A DNA stretch of 64,000 bases from Desulfobacteraceae bacterium UBA5616 (GTDB taxonomy: Bacteria > Desulfobacterota > Desulfobacteria > Desulfobacterales > UBA5616). Where the stretch lies: NCBI GenBank assembly GCA_002423615.1, contig DIKO01000092.1, positions 1 through 64,000 of the forward strand, read 5' to 3'. Both the position numbers and the translations under genes were made by a program. The notes beneath the pieces were generated by a model. It searched no databases. It saw nothing but the letters and a program-made list of their open reading frames with translations, and was not told where the DNA came from. Shown in pieces: positions 48,161 through 56,470 of this stretch. The first letter of the stretch is position 1; each line of letters begins with the position of its first letter.

Positions 48161-48223
48161 TGAATCCTCCGTAACGATGAATAGTAATTTAAATAGGTAA
48201 CCTACGATCAAACAGGAAATGTG

Positions 48224-49135
48224 TCAAGGAATTTGATCGGCATTGAATTCCCCGAGAAGCTTGCGAACAACCCGGGACAGGCTGATTTCAAAAGGTTGTG
48301 TCTCAACCCCGAACGCCTTTCCGATCTTTGTGCAATCCAGGGCGGAAAACGAAGGTCTTCCGGCTTTTGCCGGGTATTCCGCAGTTGTTATCGGCTCTAA
48401 TCCAGGTGATTTTCTCCGCCCTTCCCTTGCGACGATATCGAGGATTTCTCCAGCAAATTGAAACCAGCTCACAATGCCCCGGCCGCAATAATGATAGGTG
48501 CCCCAGGTATCGTCGTTATACGCATCCTTCCGGAGAACCATGCGCAAGATGGCGCCGGCAAGATCTTCGGCGGATGTGGGGCACCCGAACTGGTCGTTCA
48601 CCACTTTTAACGGATGATTTTTCATAGCGAGGGCAAGAATGGTTTTGACGAAATTCCGGCCCCGTGTACCATAAAGCCAGGATGTCCGGATGATGAGATG
48701 TTCCTTCAGGCGCTTTCTGATTTCCTTTTCACCCAATTCTTTACTTTTACCATAAACGCTCAACGGATGAACCGGATCCGTCTCCAGATACGGTTCGGTT
48801 TTTAGGCCATCGAAAACAAAGTCCGTGGACAGATGTATCATCGCTGCGTGATGATTGCGACACCAGTCGGCGATGATGCCGGGACCACGGACATTTGCGG
48901 AATATGCTGCCGAGGGTTCGGACTCCGCATCATCGACTCTGGCATAGGCCGCACAATTAATCACGAGATTCGGAGCCTGCCGGGCAAAACACCGGTCGAC
49001 TTCAACTTCGTCGGTGATATCCAATTCCCCATGGGAAAACCCGGACACCCTCAAGCCCGATCTCTCAAGTTGATTCAAAAGTTCTCCACCCAGCTGGCCT
49101 GTTGCGCCGGTAAGTAAAATTTTCGTCTCCCGCAT
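48224..49135 (-). CDS. rmlD: dTDP-4-dehydrorhamnose reductase
   Basis: NADPH-dependent last step to dTDP-L-rhamnose for O-antigen or glycan. The Rossmann motif GATGQLGGEL, the CAAYARVDDAE segment and the catalytic YGKSKELGE (Tyr-x3-Lys) are present. Length 303 aa is normal. Other rml genes are not adjacent. It lies 64 bases upstream of ileS; a shared transcript is possible but not shown. Confidence 0.92.
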   Translation of the reverse strand: MRETKILLTGATGQLGGELLNQLERSGLRVSGFSHGELDITDEVEVDRCFARQAPNLVINCAAYARVDDAESEPSAAYSANVRGPGIIADWCRNHHAAMIHLSTDFVFDGLKTEPYLETDPVHPLSVYGKSKELGEKEIRKRLKEHLIIRTSWLYGTRGRNFVKTILALAMKNHPLKVVNDQFGCPTSAEDLAGAILRMVLRKDAYNDDTWGTYHYCGRGIVSWFQFAGEILDIVAREGRRKSPGLEPITTAEYPAKAGRPSFSALDCTKIGKAFGVETQPFEISLSRVVRKLLGEFNADQIP

Positions 49136-49500
49136 ATTCCCTCGTAAAAAATCTTAAATTGCTAATAATTGAATACGTTGCATGAACTTATAAGTCAGCC
49201 TTCATCATTGATTGAATATCGCTTTTTCAACGACTTCCCTCTGACAACTCATCCTGTCGGGGATGCAAGCTCTATGGATGGGTCTTCAATTTGATAATAA
49301 TTTCAAATTATAATATTGACTTGGATCCATAGGTAATGATAAGAAAAAATATGAACAAGGCCGGTCAAGTAAAATTCAAACGCCTCATCCGGGACCTTAA
49401 TAAAACAATGCCGCTTTTAAATTGTCTCCATCTCGAGGGAATATTTCTTTTTGAATAAATTTTCGCTGAAAGAGTCCGGCCGGATATTCGGTTTATGCAT
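49136..49500. other. AT-rich intergenic region without a recognised gene
   Basis: Between rmlD and the tRNA terminator I see no coding frame of note. It contains an inverted repeat AATTTG...CAAATT near 49290-49311 and a TTGACT/TGATAA pair with 15-base spacing near 49317, which could be a plus-strand promoter, but nothing clear follows it. A small RNA cannot be excluded. Confidence 0.4.
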
Positions 49501-49540
49501 AAAAACACAAAAGGGAACGGTATGGGATTCCGAACCCTTT
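49501..49540 (-). terminator. Rho-independent terminator of the tRNA-Leu gene
   Basis: On the minus strand AAAGGG...CCCTTT (arms 49535-49540 and 49510-49515), with an inner CGG/CCG pair, is followed by TTGTGTTTTT, starting 11 bases after the tRNA 3' end. Confidence 0.6.
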
Positions 49541-49550
49541 GCAATCATGG

Positions 49551-49635
49551 TGCCTAGGGCGAGAATCGAACTCGCACAGGGCTAAGCCCCGAGGGATTTT
49601 AAGTCCCTTGCGTCTACCAGTTCCGCCACCCAGGC
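49551..49635 (-). tRNA. tRNA-Leu (anticodon UAA)
   Basis: An 85-base class II tRNA. Acceptor arms GCCUGGG and CCUAGGC pair with one G-U, with discriminator A. The anticodon stem GGGA/UCCC encloses loop CUUAAAA with anticodon UAA at 49599-49601. A variable arm (CGGGGCUUAGCCCUG) and a T arm with GUUCGAUUC follow. CCA is not encoded. It decodes UUA and UUG. No integrated element is visible beside it. Confidence 0.95.
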
Positions 49636-49653
49636 CCTTAAATTTGGGAGTCT

Positions 49654-49681
49654 CTCTAACTTAAATTAAAAATAATTGCAA
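49654..49681 (-). promoter_or_regulatory. Possible promoter of the tRNA-Leu gene
   Basis: TTGCAA (49681-49676), 16-base AT-rich spacer, TTAGAG (49659-49654). Transcription would start about 12 bases before the mature tRNA. Confidence 0.35.
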
Positions 49682-49736
49682 GGGAAATTGCGAATAGAGA
49701 ATTCCTCCGGCCTTTTGGAATAGACGATGTCTGTAT

Positions 49737-49764
49737 TTGATTGGATTGGGGAAAATAGTATAAA
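49737..49764 (+). promoter_or_regulatory. Promoter of the PilZ gene
   Basis: TTGATT (49737-49742), a 16-base spacer and TATAAA (49759-49764) give a good sigma-70 match about 45 bases before the start codon. Confidence 0.55.
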
Positions 49765-49808
49765 TTCATTGTCTTTTAACAACCAACCACATTCAAAAGG
49801 GTTTTGCG

Positions 49809-50315
49809 ATGACAACACCAGTGCAGTCTCAAAAACGATACGACGATATTGCCCGCACCTTCGAACTGATCGACACCCTTTCCGAGGATGGTAAAAAGGA
49901 ATTGCTGAAAAAAATTTCAGCTTCCAAACTGAGCGAAATTTTACAGAAACTGGTTATTGAAATGCCGGACAACCAAAGAGCGGTTCTACTTGAAGACCTC
50001 AAGGAATTAAGCCTGGGAAAGAGAAATCACCCGAGAAAAGAATGCCAGATGACAACGGATTTCGTCCATAACGATCGTGCATATCGTAATTTTGTAAAAG
50101 ATATCAGTGAAAGCGGCGCATTTATTCAAACCAAGGTAATATTTGAAATCGGTGAGGAGATCGTTCAGAGCTTTTCTCTCTCCGATAAGCAGATCCCCTT
50201 TAAATTCACGGGCGAGGTCGTCCGCAGCAACGAAAACGGTATCGGTATAAAATTCAAAAACCTCAGCAGCTATCAAAAAGACATCATTAAGTCCCTCCTG
50301 ACCAATTTTGATTAG
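49809..50315 (+). CDS. PilZ-domain protein (c-di-GMP receptor candidate)
   Basis: The N-terminal 70 residues are helical and charged; the C-terminal part is a PilZ barrel. The binding signature is partly kept: NHPRKECQ at the usual RxxxR position has one clear Arg followed by Lys, and DISESGAFI matches the (D/N)xSxxG motif. Reduced c-di-GMP affinity is therefore possible. Length 168 aa, cytosolic. The gene is monocistronic with its own promoter and AAAGGG binding site. The effector target is not evident from the neighbours. Confidence 0.85.
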   Translation: MTTPVQSQKRYDDIARTFELIDTLSEDGKKELLKKISASKLSEILQKLVIEMPDNQRAVLLEDLKELSLGKRNHPRKECQMTTDFVHNDRAYRNFVKDISESGAFIQTKVIFEIGEEIVQSFSLSDKQIPFKFTGEVVRSNENGIGIKFKNLSSYQKDIIKSLLTNFD

Positions 50316-50370
50316 GCAAGGTTATTCAACAAAATACCGCGTTTCCCGGGGCAATATAATTTAACATGAT

Positions 50371-51798
50371 TTAATTCATTGTCTTATATTCGCTGTAATC
50401 CAAAAGCCGTTTCATCACCCCGGCGGCAATTTCAAAGGATGGAAAAACTGCGGTCTTGTGAGCCACCAGGGTTTCCTCTACTTCCCTTCTCAGCGCGAAG
50501 AGCTGGGCATCGCCGAATGTTTCGAGAATCAGGTAGATTGGTTTTTCCAGCCACTCCTGTAATTTGGTCATGATGCGGACAAAATAATTCACCCCGACGC
50601 GTCCGGCATCCCTGTAGATAAAGCCCAGATGAAGCGCAAAAAACAAGGCGTCGATATGGGGATCTTCTTTCAAAAGTTCCATGAGTTTCTGGAAATTTTC
50701 CCTGCTTCTCAAGTGGGGTAAAATATCCAGCGGATTTCTGACGCTGCTTCCTTCCAAAGGAATGACTTCCTGAAGTTTGGCAATGGATTTTTCCGACAGG
50801 TGCGGCACATGAAGCCCTGCTTTCTCGGCATGGTCCGTCATGGTAACCCCTCCTCCGCCTGCCCCTCCGAGCACTGCGATATTCGATCCCCTGGGAAGGG
50901 AGAGCCGTTTAACGGCGGAAATCGTGTAAATCATTTCTTCCATGGAATTGACCGGGATAATACCCGCCTGGCGGCACATGGACTGCCAGACATGAAAAGA
51001 CCCTGCCATGGCCGCGGTGTGGGATTGGGTGGCCCTTGCGCCTCCTTCGGTCTGGCCTCCTTTCCAAACAACCAGAGGCTTAAGTGCGGATATTTTTTTT
51101 GCAGCGTCAAAGAATGCCCTGCCCTCGGTCAATCCTTCAAGGTAGGCAACGATGATTTCGATTTTAGGGTCTTCGGCCATGTAATTCAGATAATCATGGG
51201 CTTTTAGATCGCTGGCGTTTCCGAAGCTCACCACCTTGCTGAAAAACAACCCCTCTGAAGCACCCGATGCAACCGACATCGTGGCCAGTTGGCCGCTTTG
51301 GGAAAACATGCCGATTTTGCCGATTTTATCGGGCATCTCGCTGTTCCAGGACAGTCCCCCTTCCGGACAATACAGGCCCATACAATTCGGGCCGACGATC
51401 CGGATGCCGGCCATGCGGGCTTTTTCAACCAGTTTTTTTTCAACCTCCGCATCGGATGCTCTGCCGGTTTCGGTGAATCCGGCCGTAAGCAGATGGACGA
51501 ATTTGACTTTTTTTTCCGCACAGGCGTCCATTACATCCAGGACCGCTGAAGCCGGCACGCAAAAAATGACCAGATCGATGTCTCCGCGAATATCGCGGAT
51601 CGTCCGATAGCATTTGTAACCGAGGATGTAATCCGCCGAGGGATGGACGGGGAAGATTTTTCCGTGAAAACTCTGTTTGATGCAGCCGTTGATGTAAGCG
51701 TTGCCGCTGGACCATACAAACCCGCGTTTCGTAGAAGACCCGACGACGGCTATGGACCTGGGATAAAACAAGTTATGTAAATCAGGCGCTGAAGTCAT
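50371..51798 (-). CDS. ADP-forming acyl-CoA synthetase-like protein, alpha part only
   Basis: Residues 1-130 form a CoA-binding Rossmann domain (SIAVVGSSTKRG...VIFCVPASAVLDV), followed by two succinyl-CoA-ligase-like domains (VGPNCMGLYCP, FSQSGQLATM, SHTAAMAGS with the conserved His). Such proteins make an acid and ATP from acyl-CoA, ADP and phosphate. The ATP-grasp (beta) part is absent: 475 residues instead of about 700 for the fused form, so a separate subunit or a regulatory role is needed. It is divergent from the crotonase gene at 52073. Confidence 0.85.
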   Translation of the reverse strand: MTSAPDLHNLFYPRSIAVVGSSTKRGFVWSSGNAYINGCIKQSFHGKIFPVHPSADYILGYKCYRTIRDIRGDIDLVIFCVPASAVLDVMDACAEKKVKFVHLLTAGFTETGRASDAEVEKKLVEKARMAGIRIVGPNCMGLYCPEGGLSWNSEMPDKIGKIGMFSQSGQLATMSVASGASEGLFFSKVVSFGNASDLKAHDYLNYMAEDPKIEIIVAYLEGLTEGRAFFDAAKKISALKPLVVWKGGQTEGGARATQSHTAAMAGSFHVWQSMCRQAGIIPVNSMEEMIYTISAVKRLSLPRGSNIAVLGGAGGGGVTMTDHAEKAGLHVPHLSEKSIAKLQEVIPLEGSSVRNPLDILPHLRSRENFQKLMELLKEDPHIDALFFALHLGFIYRDAGRVGVNYFVRIMTKLQEWLEKPIYLILETFGDAQLFALRREVEETLVAHKTAVFPSFEIAAGVMKRLLDYSEYKTMN

Positions 51799-52072
51799 GT
51801 ATCGTTCCTTTTTTTATGCATCTGCATCCGTTGGAAAGGTAATTGTTCCGTTGTTGTTGAACGCAATCGATCCGAAATCGACCAGTCGGTAACATTTGTT
51901 CACATTCATTAAATTGTCAATCATAAATAAGCTGCGGCGTATAACATTATTCGGCTGTATTTTGTTTATTTGCATTCAGTGTTCAAATATATTATTAAAT
52001 ATGTGTAACCTACGCCCTTTCAAACCCCGGCGATGATTTCGATTGATTCTGATAAATCAAGGAGGTACGCTG

Positions 52073-52873
52073 ATGTCGTTCGAGGAAATTATTTTTGAAA
52101 AGAAAAACCACGTTGCTTACATTACGCTGAATCGCCCCCAGGCCCGGAATGCCCTGACCATGAACACCTATCGGGAACTTGAAACGGCATTAATGGATAT
52201 CGATGCGGACCATGAGGTCCGGGTTGTGGTCATTACAGGGGCTGGTAAGGGATTCTGTTCCGGCGACGACGTCAAACAGGTCATGCTGGATCCGGACCGC
52301 ATTCGGGAACGGGAGGTACATGCCAGGCAGCAGGTCAGGGCCAAACCCACTCCGGCGGCAGCCCTTCTGATGAACATCAACAGGCCGGTCATCGCTGCGG
52401 TCAACGGCCCGGCCGTGGGATGGGGCATGGATCTTGCCCTGATGTGCGACATCCGCATCGCATCGGAAAACGCTTTTTTCGGAGAGATCTTCGTTCTTCG
52501 GGGCCTTGTTCCCGATATCGGGGGAATCCTTTGCCTGCCGCGGATCGTCGGACCTTCCAAGGCTTACGAACTATTGTTTACGGGAGATGTGATCAATGCG
52601 GCCCAGGCCCTGGAAATTGGGCTGGTCAGCCGTGTCGTTCCCCATGAGGAGCTTATGGCCGCCGCTTCGGCGCTGGCCGAAAAAATAGCCGCAAATCCGC
52701 CCCTTGCAGTCAGAAGGATAAAGGAAGGCGTCAGAAGGAGCCTGGGATACAATGTAGACGCCATTGGCGAGTACATTACTTCATCTCTTGGGGTGCTGTT
52801 CCAGACCGATGACCATAAGGAAGGTGCGACCGCATTTATTGAAAAACGGTCTCCCGTATTCAAAGGCAAATAA
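52073..52873 (+). CDS. Enoyl-CoA hydratase/isomerase family protein
   Basis: Third crotonase of the window, 266 aa: YITLNRPQARNALTMN, VITGAGKGFCSGDDVKQV, IAAVNGPAVGWGMDLALMCDI and the C-terminal KEGATAFIEKRSPVF. It lacks the usual Glu-Glu pair context, with GEIFVLRGLVPDIGG at that position, where Glu and Asp remain. ATG 52073 has a perfect AAGGAGG seven bases upstream; the frame is open to 52043. It lies between divergent acyl-CoA synthetase and convergent CoA-transferase genes. Confidence 0.88.
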   Translation: MSFEEIIFEKKNHVAYITLNRPQARNALTMNTYRELETALMDIDADHEVRVVVITGAGKGFCSGDDVKQVMLDPDRIREREVHARQQVRAKPTPAAALLMNINRPVIAAVNGPAVGWGMDLALMCDIRIASENAFFGEIFVLRGLVPDIGGILCLPRIVGPSKAYELLFTGDVINAAQALEIGLVSRVVPHEELMAAASALAEKIAANPPLAVRRIKEGVRRSLGYNVDAIGEYITSSLGVLFQTDDHKEGATAFIEKRSPVFKGK

Positions 52874-52876
52874 AAA

Positions 52877-52927
52877 AGAAAAATCCAGAAATGCGGATCC
52901 GGAAGGTAAGCGCTCCTGATCCGCATT
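52877..52927 (-). terminator. Rho-independent terminator of the CoA-transferase/GNAT gene
   Basis: AATGCGGATC (52890-52899) and GATCCGCATT (52918-52927) form a perfect 10-base stem that includes the last bases of the minus-strand gene. On that strand it is followed after a few bases by TTTTTCTTTTTTATTT. It may also act on the convergent crotonase transcript. Confidence 0.65.
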
Positions 52928-54857
52928 ATCCGATGATGTTCTCGATGTCCTCTTCTATTCTTTTTTCCCGGGGATGATCTTTGAAGTCCATGAAAATTTC
53001 CAGCTCCGTCCCACTGATGGAGGTGATTTTCAGGAAGGGATATTTTTTCCTGAACACATGCACCATGGCCTCATTTTCCTTCAACACGGTTGCTTTAAAC
53101 CCGATGTAATGGTTTTCCTTGGCGATGTTTTCAAGCTGATCGATCAGGTATGAGGCTATGCCCATATTCTGGTACGCTTCGCTCACCACAAAGGCAATTT
53201 CCGCCCTGCCCTCATCTGATTCGGCGTATGACCCGATGGCCATGATCTCTTTGTGCCCCCCCTGCAGGACCAGTCCGATAAGAGACATATTTTTCCGATA
53301 GTCCACACTGGCCCAGTGTTTCTGCACCACTTCATGGGAAAAAGTCTTCATCCTGTAAAAGAATCTGAAATAAATGGTTTTATCCTGAAGTGAGTAAAAG
53401 AAATTCCGGTACCCGAATTCATCGGAAGGCAGCAACGGGCGGAACCCGACGGTTTTTCCGTTTTTCAGCGTATAGCTGGTTTTATAGTTTTCCAGGAATA
53501 ACAGATCGTCCTGGGAAGGGGGAAGCTGGTCTCCGAAAATATAATGACGCTTTTTGGCAAACTGGATCAGTTCATCCCTGAATTTGGGATGGGCGATCTG
53601 GGCGAGTTCCATCACCCGCTGATAGATGCTCTTTCCCTGAAGTTCGGCAATGCCGTACTCGGTAACGACGAAATTGACATCGCCCCTGGTGGTGGCCACC
53701 CCTGCTCCCTCGCTCAAGTGGGAAACGATCCTGGATACCGTTCCGTTCTGGGCCGTTGAAGGAAGGGCGACAATGGAAAACCCTCCCTTGGACATGGCAC
53801 TTCCCCGGAGATAATCCACCTGATCGCCGATACCGCTGTAAAACAGATATCCGACGGAGTCCGTGCAGATCTGTCCTGTCAGGTCGACCTCGAGAGCGGA
53901 GCTGATGGAAATAAGATTGTCATTCTGGGCGATAACATTGGGATTGTTCACATATTCCGAAGATCTGAAATAAAAAATGGGGTTATTATCCACATATCGA
54001 TAGAGTGCTTCAGATCCCATGCAAAGGGATGCCACCACCCGCCCCGGAATATGATTTTTTTTCTTGTTGGTGATAACCTTTTTTTCCAGCAGAGGGACCA
54101 TGGCATCGGTGATCAGCTGGGTATGGATACCTAGATTTTTCTTGTTGTCAAGGTGCTGGAGGATGATATTGGGCAGGGTCCCGAAGCCGATCTGCAGGGT
54201 GGCGCCGTCGTCCACAAGCTGGGATACATAATGTCCGATTCGTCTGGCGACAACATTGTATTTGGTCAAGGTGGGCAAAGATTCCACGAGGGGTTCCTCA
54301 TGGAGAACAAAGTAATCGATGTCATCCACATGCACGAAACTATCCCCCCAGGTTCTCGGAACCCTCGAGTTCACCTGGGCGATGACCATTTTGGCATTGG
54401 ACATGCCGGCGCGGGTGATATCGATGGATACCCCCAGGCTGCAGTAACCGAATTTATCCGGAGGGCTCACCTGAATCAGAGCGACATCAATGCCGATGCG
54501 GTGGCTGTAGAATATTCTGGGAATCTGAGACAAATATGCGGGGATATAGTCTATCTTTCCTTCAAAGGCGGCCTTTCGCATTTCACGGCTGATAAAAAAA
54601 AGCTTCAAGGAAAAACGACGCAGAAAGGATGGTTCATCCACATATTTTGCAAGGGTAAACGACAGCATCTGATAAACCATGATATCCTGCAGAGCCGGAT
54701 CATTCACCATCGCATGGATCAATTGCTGGGGTTCACCGCAGCCGGTGCCGATAAAAACACGGCTGCCCCGGTTTATTTTTGAAACCGCCGCTTCAGGGCT
54801 CATGATTTTTTGGGGACAGTATTCATGCAAATTCATCTCGCTCTTCTCCACATCCAT
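52926..54857 (-). CDS. Acetyl-CoA hydrolase/transferase fused to a GNAT acetyltransferase
   Basis: Residues 1 to about 440 are an acetyl-CoA hydrolase/4-hydroxybutyrate CoA-transferase-type enzyme (INRGSRVFIGTGCGEP, GFGTLPNIILQHLDNKKNLG, GGFSIVALPSTAQNG, VVTEYGIAELQGKS). From about 470 a GNAT domain follows (GFRPLLPSDE, IAFVVSEAYQNMGIASYLI with the acetyl-CoA loop QNMGIA). Length 643 aa. One chain can thus bind acyl-CoA in two ways: a CoA transfer or hydrolysis and an acetyl transfer to amine or lysine. Starts at 54857 and 54836 (Met8, after GGAG) are both plausible. Confidence 0.87.
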   Translation of the reverse strand: MDVEKSEMNLHEYCPQKIMSPEAAVSKINRGSRVFIGTGCGEPQQLIHAMVNDPALQDIMVYQMLSFTLAKYVDEPSFLRRFSLKLFFISREMRKAAFEGKIDYIPAYLSQIPRIFYSHRIGIDVALIQVSPPDKFGYCSLGVSIDITRAGMSNAKMVIAQVNSRVPRTWGDSFVHVDDIDYFVLHEEPLVESLPTLTKYNVVARRIGHYVSQLVDDGATLQIGFGTLPNIILQHLDNKKNLGIHTQLITDAMVPLLEKKVITNKKKNHIPGRVVASLCMGSEALYRYVDNNPIFYFRSSEYVNNPNVIAQNDNLISISSALEVDLTGQICTDSVGYLFYSGIGDQVDYLRGSAMSKGGFSIVALPSTAQNGTVSRIVSHLSEGAGVATTRGDVNFVVTEYGIAELQGKSIYQRVMELAQIAHPKFRDELIQFAKKRHYIFGDQLPPSQDDLLFLENYKTSYTLKNGKTVGFRPLLPSDEFGYRNFFYSLQDKTIYFRFFYRMKTFSHEVVQKHWASVDYRKNMSLIGLVLQGGHKEIMAIGSYAESDEGRAEIAFVVSEAYQNMGIASYLIDQLENIAKENHYIGFKATVLKENEAMVHVFRKKYPFLKITSISGTELEIFMDFKDHPREKRIEEDIENIIG

Positions 54858-55097
54858 TTTTGTTCACCAATATCACTCAAATACGTTGTTTAGTCAAGTC
54901 GACATTCCGGTTTAATAAAGATCAGGCGTGATCCCGGGATGTTAAGGCACTGCAGGCTGCGTTCATCATTTTGTCCGGCCGACGCGTTGATTTTATCCCT
55001 TTACATTGTTAATATATTAAAAACGATAGAAATGAAATGGATGGGGGAAGGCTGCGGCAGGTGCCCGCCCCGTGTGAGTGTAAAATATGGATTCGAA

Positions 55098-55538
55098 ATG
55101 AACGGCGGTTACCGGAACCCACTGATCACAGTGGACATCATCATCGAAATGAAGGGGGGTATTGTTCTGATCCAAAGGAAAAATCCTCCCCCGGGCTGGG
55201 CTCTTCCCGGCGGCTTTGTGGATTACGGAGAATCTCTGGAAGTAAGCGCCGGAAGGGAAGCCAAAGAGGAAACCTCCCTGGATGTGGTCCTCTTGGAACA
55301 GTTCCATACCTATTCTTCTCCGGACCGGGACCCTCGGCAGCATACCATTTCAACAGTTTATATCGCCCGCGGGGAAGGGGAACTCAAGGCGTCGGACGAC
55401 GCTCTGAATGCAGCCGTTTTTACGCCCGAGGTTCTGCCGGACACGATCGCATTCGATCACAGGCAAATTCTCATCGATTATTTTCATTATCGACAGGGAA
55501 AATCAAAAACTGAAATTTTTTGTGTGCAAAATGAATAA
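55098..55538 (+). CDS. Nudix hydrolase
   Basis: The Nudix box is GGFVDYGES...[10 protein letters not shown], matching GX5EX7REUXEEXGU except that the last Gly is Ser. [16 protein letters not shown] and the [11 protein letters not shown] segment resemble ADP-ribose or NADH pyrophosphatases of the NudF/MutT group. I give the ATG at 55098 (146 aa), just before the conserved domain, but its ribosome binding site is poor; ATG 55032 or 55041 would add a Cys-containing stretch. It overlaps the Smr-domain gene by eight bases. Confidence 0.85.
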   Translation: MNGGYRNPLITVDIIIEMKGGIVLIQRKNPPPGWALPGGFVDYGESLEVSAGREAKEETSLDVVLLEQFHTYSSPDRDPRQHTISTVYIARGEGELKASDDALNAAVFTPEVLPDTIAFDHRQILIDYFHYRQGKSKTEIFCVQNE

Positions 55539-56235
55539 TCCTTTTAAAAATCTGAAATCCTTATTGAGGTATCATGAACTGCCCATTCGAGATGGGGAAA
55601 AAGATCATGGTCGACCTGTTCCTCCGGCCTGCGCTCCGCCCTTCACCGGGGAAAAGGACGATAAGGTCATATTTCAGGAAGCCATGGCAGGGGTTAAACC
55701 CATTTCCAGTCGCACCATAATTAAGGTCAATCCCGAAGCCGTTAAAAATGAGTCCGATATCGATGAAGATAAAGAAGGGCGTAATTGCCTGATGCGCCTT
55801 GTCCGCCATGGAGAAGGGTTTGATGTTGCCGGCACCCCCGAATATATGGAAGGGGCCAATTACAAAGTGCACCCGGAGCTGATAAAACGTTTACATAACG
55901 GGGCATTTTCCATTCAGGCCCATATTGATCTCCACGGAATGACCGTCGCCCAGGCCGCCCTGACTTTCGATGCTTTTTTTAAAAGGGCCACTTCAACCGG
56001 ATTGCGCGGTCTTTTGATCATCCACGGCCGGGGGCTTTCCTCTCCGGACAAACCGGTATTAAAGCTTAAGGTGCGCGAATGGCTCACCTACGGTTCATGG
56101 CGAAAATGGGTCATCGCCTTTTCCAGCGCAAGGCCGTGTGACGGCGGCGCGGGGGCGACATATGTGCTTTTGCGAAAAAGTCCGGCCACCAAACGAGATC
56201 GAAAAAAATTGCTGAAAAGGTCAAATAACTCTTGA
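55531..56235 (+). CDS. Smr-domain (MutS2 C-terminal-like) nuclease-type protein
   Basis: The C-terminal Smr domain (about residues 125-220) shows [20 protein letters not shown] and [10 protein letters not shown], the LDxHG and HGxG motifs of this endonuclease-like fold. The first 110 residues are charged and probably disordered. Length 234 aa. Stand-alone Smr proteins such as E. coli SmrB cleave mRNA at collided ribosomes; whether this one does is unknown. The start overlaps the Nudix stop; an EF-G gene lies downstream. Confidence 0.87.
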   Translation: MNNPFKNLKSLLRYHELPIRDGEKDHGRPVPPACAPPFTGEKDDKVIFQEAMAGVKPISSRTIIKVNPEAVKNESDIDEDKEGRNCLMRLVRHGEGFDVAGTPEYMEGANYKVHPELIKRLHNGAFSIQAHIDLHGMTVAQAALTFDAFFKRATSTGLRGLLIIHGRGLSSPDKPVLKLKVREWLTYGSWRKWVIAFSSARPCDGGAGATYVLLRKSPATKRDRKKLLKRSNNS

Positions 56236-56258
56236 CTTTGGGTTAATTTTAATATTTA
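56232..56258 (+). promoter_or_regulatory. Possible promoter before the EF-G leader
   Basis: TTGACT (56232-56237) overlaps the end of the Smr gene, and TATTTA lies at 56253-56258 (15-base spacing; TTTAAA at 17). Weak but well placed for the leader that follows. Confidence 0.3.
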
Positions 56259-56265
56259 AATAAAA

Positions 56266-56384
56266 GGCTTTAAAAGCCATATGAGTCGACTCCGCAATGC
56301 TTTTCAGGACTTTTCGGTCATATTGCGTTTTCAAGGAAATTCCCCCATCCGGATACGAGCCGATGAGGGAATTTTATTTTTAGG
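56266..56384 (+). promoter_or_regulatory. Structured EF-G leader: two palindromes and two terminator-like hairpins
   Basis: In order: the perfect palindromes GGCTTT-A-AAAGCC (56266-56278) and GAGTCGACTC (56283-56292); a hairpin with arms CGCAAT/ATTGCG (56293-56298, 56322-56327) holding an inner GAC/GTC and followed by TTTT; and a hairpin AAATTCCCCCATC/GATGAGGGAATTT (56337-56349, 56362-56374, one mismatch) followed by TATTTTT. The last has terminator form. It could end the Nudix-Smr transcript, with EF-G transcribed from a later promoter, or act as an attenuator of the EF-G gene 87 bases on. Confidence 0.5.
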
Positions 56385-56470
56385 AAGCCAGACCCGCTGA
56401 TCCTTGTGCGGTATCCGGGGTATGGTCCGGACCCCATTATTTATTGTTTACGTAGAAGAAAAGAAATATC

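Noticed and set aside
49551..49635. tRNA-Leu as an attachment site for an integrated element
   Set aside because: No integrase, no duplicated tRNA 3' end and no change in gene character on either side.
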